The notes under the pieces are model-generated. The model was not told the origin of the DNA and ran no database searches. It saw only the letters and a program-made list of their open reading frames with translations. A stretch of 7,427 bases of DNA, taken from positions 1 to 7,427 of the forward strand of contig JAAZAW010000051.1 of assembly GCA_012514125.1 (NCBI GenBank), given 5' to 3'. How positions within the stretch are numbered: position 1 is the stretch's first letter; the number at the start of each line of letters is the position of its first letter. A program made the translations under genes and the position numbers. The DNA is from Phycisphaerae bacterium. GTDB taxonomy: Bacteria > Planctomycetota > Phycisphaerae > JAAYCJ01. Below are positions 6,177-7,427 of the stretch, piece by piece.

Positions 6177-6236
6177 AAGGCTGTCCTTGGTACAATGATG
6201 TACCGGGAACAAAAACTTTTTTTGGAGGACAGCCTT
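6177..6236 (+). promoter_or_regulatory. Long inverted repeat covering the transposase ribosome binding site
   Basis: AAGGCTGTCC (6177-6186) is perfectly complementary to GGACAGCCTT (6227-6236), directly before the transposase ATG. One T-A and one T-G pair extend the stem inward (6187-6188 with 6225-6226), so most of the GGAGG at 6224-6228 is paired. An inner hairpin, GGTACA (6189-6194) with TGTACC (6199-6204), stacks inside. In an RNA that includes both arms the ribosome binding site would be hidden. Confidence 0.65.
6188..6196 (+). promoter_or_regulatory. Extended -10 promoter of the transposase, between the inverted-repeat arms
   Basis: TGG followed by TACAAT (5 of 6 to consensus) at 6188-6196 is an extended -10; the best -35 (ATGTCA, 6167-6172) is weak. 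Expected start near 6203 lies after the left arm of the ribosome-site-covering stem, so the native message would lack that arm and stay translatable. Confidence 0.45.
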
Positions 6237-7337
6237 ATGATCTTTGTTGGTATGGATGTACATGTGCGTAACAGCTATTTAATCGCAACGGATGAAAAAG
6301 GTCAAGTGCTTAAAAAAAGTCGCGTGTCCAATGATCGGGACGCGCTGGCCGGGTTTCTGGACGACCTGGGAGCCGAATCGATGCGGGTGTGTTTGGAGAG
6401 TACGACCAATTCGCGGCCGATCGTTTGCTTTTTGGAGGCGTATGGCCGGCAGGCGGGAATCGATCTGACGGCGGATGTGCTCGATGCGCGTCGGCTTCGG
6501 ATCATTGCCGAGAGCACGGCCAAGTGCGATCGCGTGGATGCGGCGGCGATCTGCGAACTGGCGCGATCGAACCTGAAGCTGCCGGTGTGTTATATGCCGG
6601 ACGATGAGGTTTTCGCGTTGCGGGAGCATCTGCGGAGCCGGCAGGATCTGGTTCGGGTTCGAACGATGCTCAAGAATCGGGTGCACGCGGTGCTGCATCG
6701 GCGAGGGATTTTGCCGCCGGAGCAGGGACTTTTTGCGATGGACGGTCGGATGTTTTTGAAGCAGATGCCGCTGGACGAGGCGGGCCGGGAGATTCTGGAT
6801 CGGATGATGCGGTTGATCGCGTCGCTCGATGAGGAACTCACGGCCTCGATTCGGTCGTTGCGGACGCTTTCGCAGCGACCTCGCTGGCAGGTGGAGGCAA
6901 GACGACTCCAGACGATTCCCGGGGTGGGGCTGATCACGGCGATGACGATTCTGGCGGAGCTGGGTGATTGGCGACGGTTTAAGAGCCGGGCGGCGGTGGC
7001 GAATTATTCGGGGCTGGTGCCAGTGGTTCGCGACAGCAACGACAAGCAATTTCGCGGCGGGATCACTCATCGCGGCTCGAATCATCTGCGATCGGTACTG
7101 ACGGAGGCGGCATGGGTATCGATTCGCCGGGTACCGAAGTATCAGCAGCTGTATTCGCGGGTGCGTTTCAAACGGAACGCCGCGACCGCGATCGTGGCGG
7201 TGGCCCGTGAACTGCTGGAAGATGCGTTTACGCTGTTGTGCAAACAGGAAGATTTTCGTTACGTCCCGACGTCGGCCGATGAGCCGATGACGGACACTCG
7301 CAGCGATCGCGAGATCGCGATGAGCGTCGCAGGCTGA
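6237..7337 (+). CDS. IS110-family DEDD transposase (bridge/seekRNA-guided recombinase)
   Basis: A 366-residue transposase with both family domains. The N-terminal RuvC-like DEDD domain (about residues 3-155) shows D7 (VGMDVH), E54 (CLES), D98 and D101 (CDRVDA), matching the four acidic residues known in IS110 enzymes. A helical, Arg-rich linker follows (about 130-220), then the Transposase_20 domain (about 222-310) with the signature TIPGVGLITAMTILAELGD, NYSGLVP and the R-G-G-I-T-H-R-G-S-N-H-L-R block. The probable catalytic serine is S267 (RDSND), by position relative to the family's conserved SG; this assignment is tentative. Relatives recombine two DNA sites using an element-encoded guide RNA. 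The start is the ATG at 6237, with GGAGG (6224-6228) 8 nt upstream; an upstream in-frame ATG at 6195 lacks such a site. No frameshift or missing key residue, so it looks active. Confidence 0.95.
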   Translation: MIFVGMDVHVRNSYLIATDEKGQVLKKSRVSNDRDALAGFLDDLGAESMRVCLESTTNSRPIVCFLEAYGRQAGIDLTADVLDARRLRIIAESTAKCDRVDAAAICELARSNLKLPVCYMPDDEVFALREHLRSRQDLVRVRTMLKNRVHAVLHRRGILPPEQGLFAMDGRMFLKQMPLDEAGREILDRMMRLIASLDEELTASIRSLRTLSQRPRWQVEARRLQTIPGVGLITAMTILAELGDWRRFKSRAAVANYSGLVPVVRDSNDKQFRGGITHRGSNHLRSVLTEAAWVSIRRVPKYQQLYSRVRFKRNAATAIVAVARELLEDAFTLLCKQEDFRYVPTSADEPMTDTRSDREIAMSVAG

Positions 7338-7427
7338 AGTCCGGTTGGCCTGAGCCGAGGTCGCTATCTCCGCCGGCAATAAGGTCGTCACCCTACGTGA
7401 GCCGCCGCTCGAATGCGACACTGTGGA
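7338..7427 (+). other. 3' non-coding tail of the IS element, possible guide-RNA region (incomplete)
   Basis: Ninety bases follow the transposase stop with no reading frame of interest. They include the right inverted repeat and short complementary segments such as TCAC (7388-7391) with GTGA (7397-7400). In IS1111-type elements the guide RNA (seekRNA, roughly 70-100 nt) is encoded downstream of the transposase, so this is where it would be expected. I cannot fold a convincing guide structure by eye, and the element may continue past the window edge. Confidence 0.3.
7398..7414. repeat. Right subterminal inverted repeat of the IS element
   Basis: Read on the minus strand, 7414 to 7398 is ATTCGAGC-GGCGGC-TCA, the partner of the left repeat at 6142-6157. 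It lies 60 bp after the transposase stop codon and 13 bp from the window edge. Confidence 0.55.

Larger units (their letters stand above)
6130..7427 (+). mobile_element. IS110-family insertion sequence, IS1111-like, right end at or beyond the window edge
   Basis: The element contains an intact DEDD transposase gene, a short 5' non-coding region, a 3' tail and imperfect inverted repeats at 6142-6157 and 7398-7414. IS110-family elements move without classical terminal inverted repeats or long target duplications; the IS1111 subgroup has short subterminal inverted repeats, which fits this arrangement. A CCAC eight bases outside each repeat (6130-6133, and 7423-7426 in inverted sense) hints that symmetry reaches about 6130 and the window edge. 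The exact ends cannot be set from one copy, so these limits are approximate. The size, about 1.3 kb, suits the family. It lies divergent to the dehydrogenase gene, leaving that gene's promoter intact. Confidence 0.75.

Noticed and set aside
6279..7421. 380-codon minus-strand frame opposite the transposase
   Set aside because: It is the antisense shadow of the transposase: His/Arg/Pro-rich composition typical of reverse frames of GC-rich genes, with no recognisable domain.
1..7427. CRISPR array, tRNA or rRNA genes
   Set aside because: No regularly spaced repeats, cloverleaf with a conserved T-loop, or ribosomal RNA core sequence was seen on either strand.

Overview
The window looks like bacterial chromosome carrying one insertion sequence. 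Moderate G+C, monocistronic genes with short leaders, and a short MerR-type regulator followed by a membrane-anchored gene remind me of Planctomycetota (Phycisphaerae-like). That placement is an impression from protein style, not a demonstrated match.

Layout, left to right. Positions 1-129 hold the 5' end of a minus-strand gene for a protein with one N-terminal membrane segment, cut by the window edge. Positions 262-615 (minus) encode a short MerR-type DNA-binding protein, probably in the same transcript. Positions 616-1388 contain no convincing protein gene and are strikingly AT-rich. On the plus strand this stretch carries an extended -10 promoter, several hairpins and a strong intrinsic terminator, which together suggest an unassigned small RNA of about 250 nt (1041-1290). 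Positions 1389-2909 (minus) encode a complete M17 leucyl aminopeptidase (PepA) with its own promoter. Positions 3036-5891 (minus) encode a 951-residue FAD / 4Fe-4S / cysteine-rich-domain D-2-hydroxyacid dehydrogenase, starting at TTG, also with its own promoter. Positions 5953-6130 are a non-coding upstream region with a REP-like hairpin.

From about 6130 to the right edge lies an IS110-family insertion sequence (plus strand) encoding a DEDD transposase of 366 residues. It has imperfect inverted repeats near both ends, which points to the IS1111-type subgroup. Its 5' region has a promoter placed between the two arms of a long inverted repeat that covers the transposase ribosome binding site. 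That arrangement should silence translation from read-through transcripts while leaving the element's own transcript free. Elements of this family use an element-encoded guide RNA (bridge RNA / seekRNA). The likely place for it is the short 3' non-coding tail, which the window edge may cut.

The two enzymes are housekeeping or catabolic functions (peptide turnover; oxidation of a 2-hydroxyacid into the electron-transport chain) and show no sign of forming one operon. The most interesting parts are the orphan RNA candidate and the regulatory architecture of the IS element.
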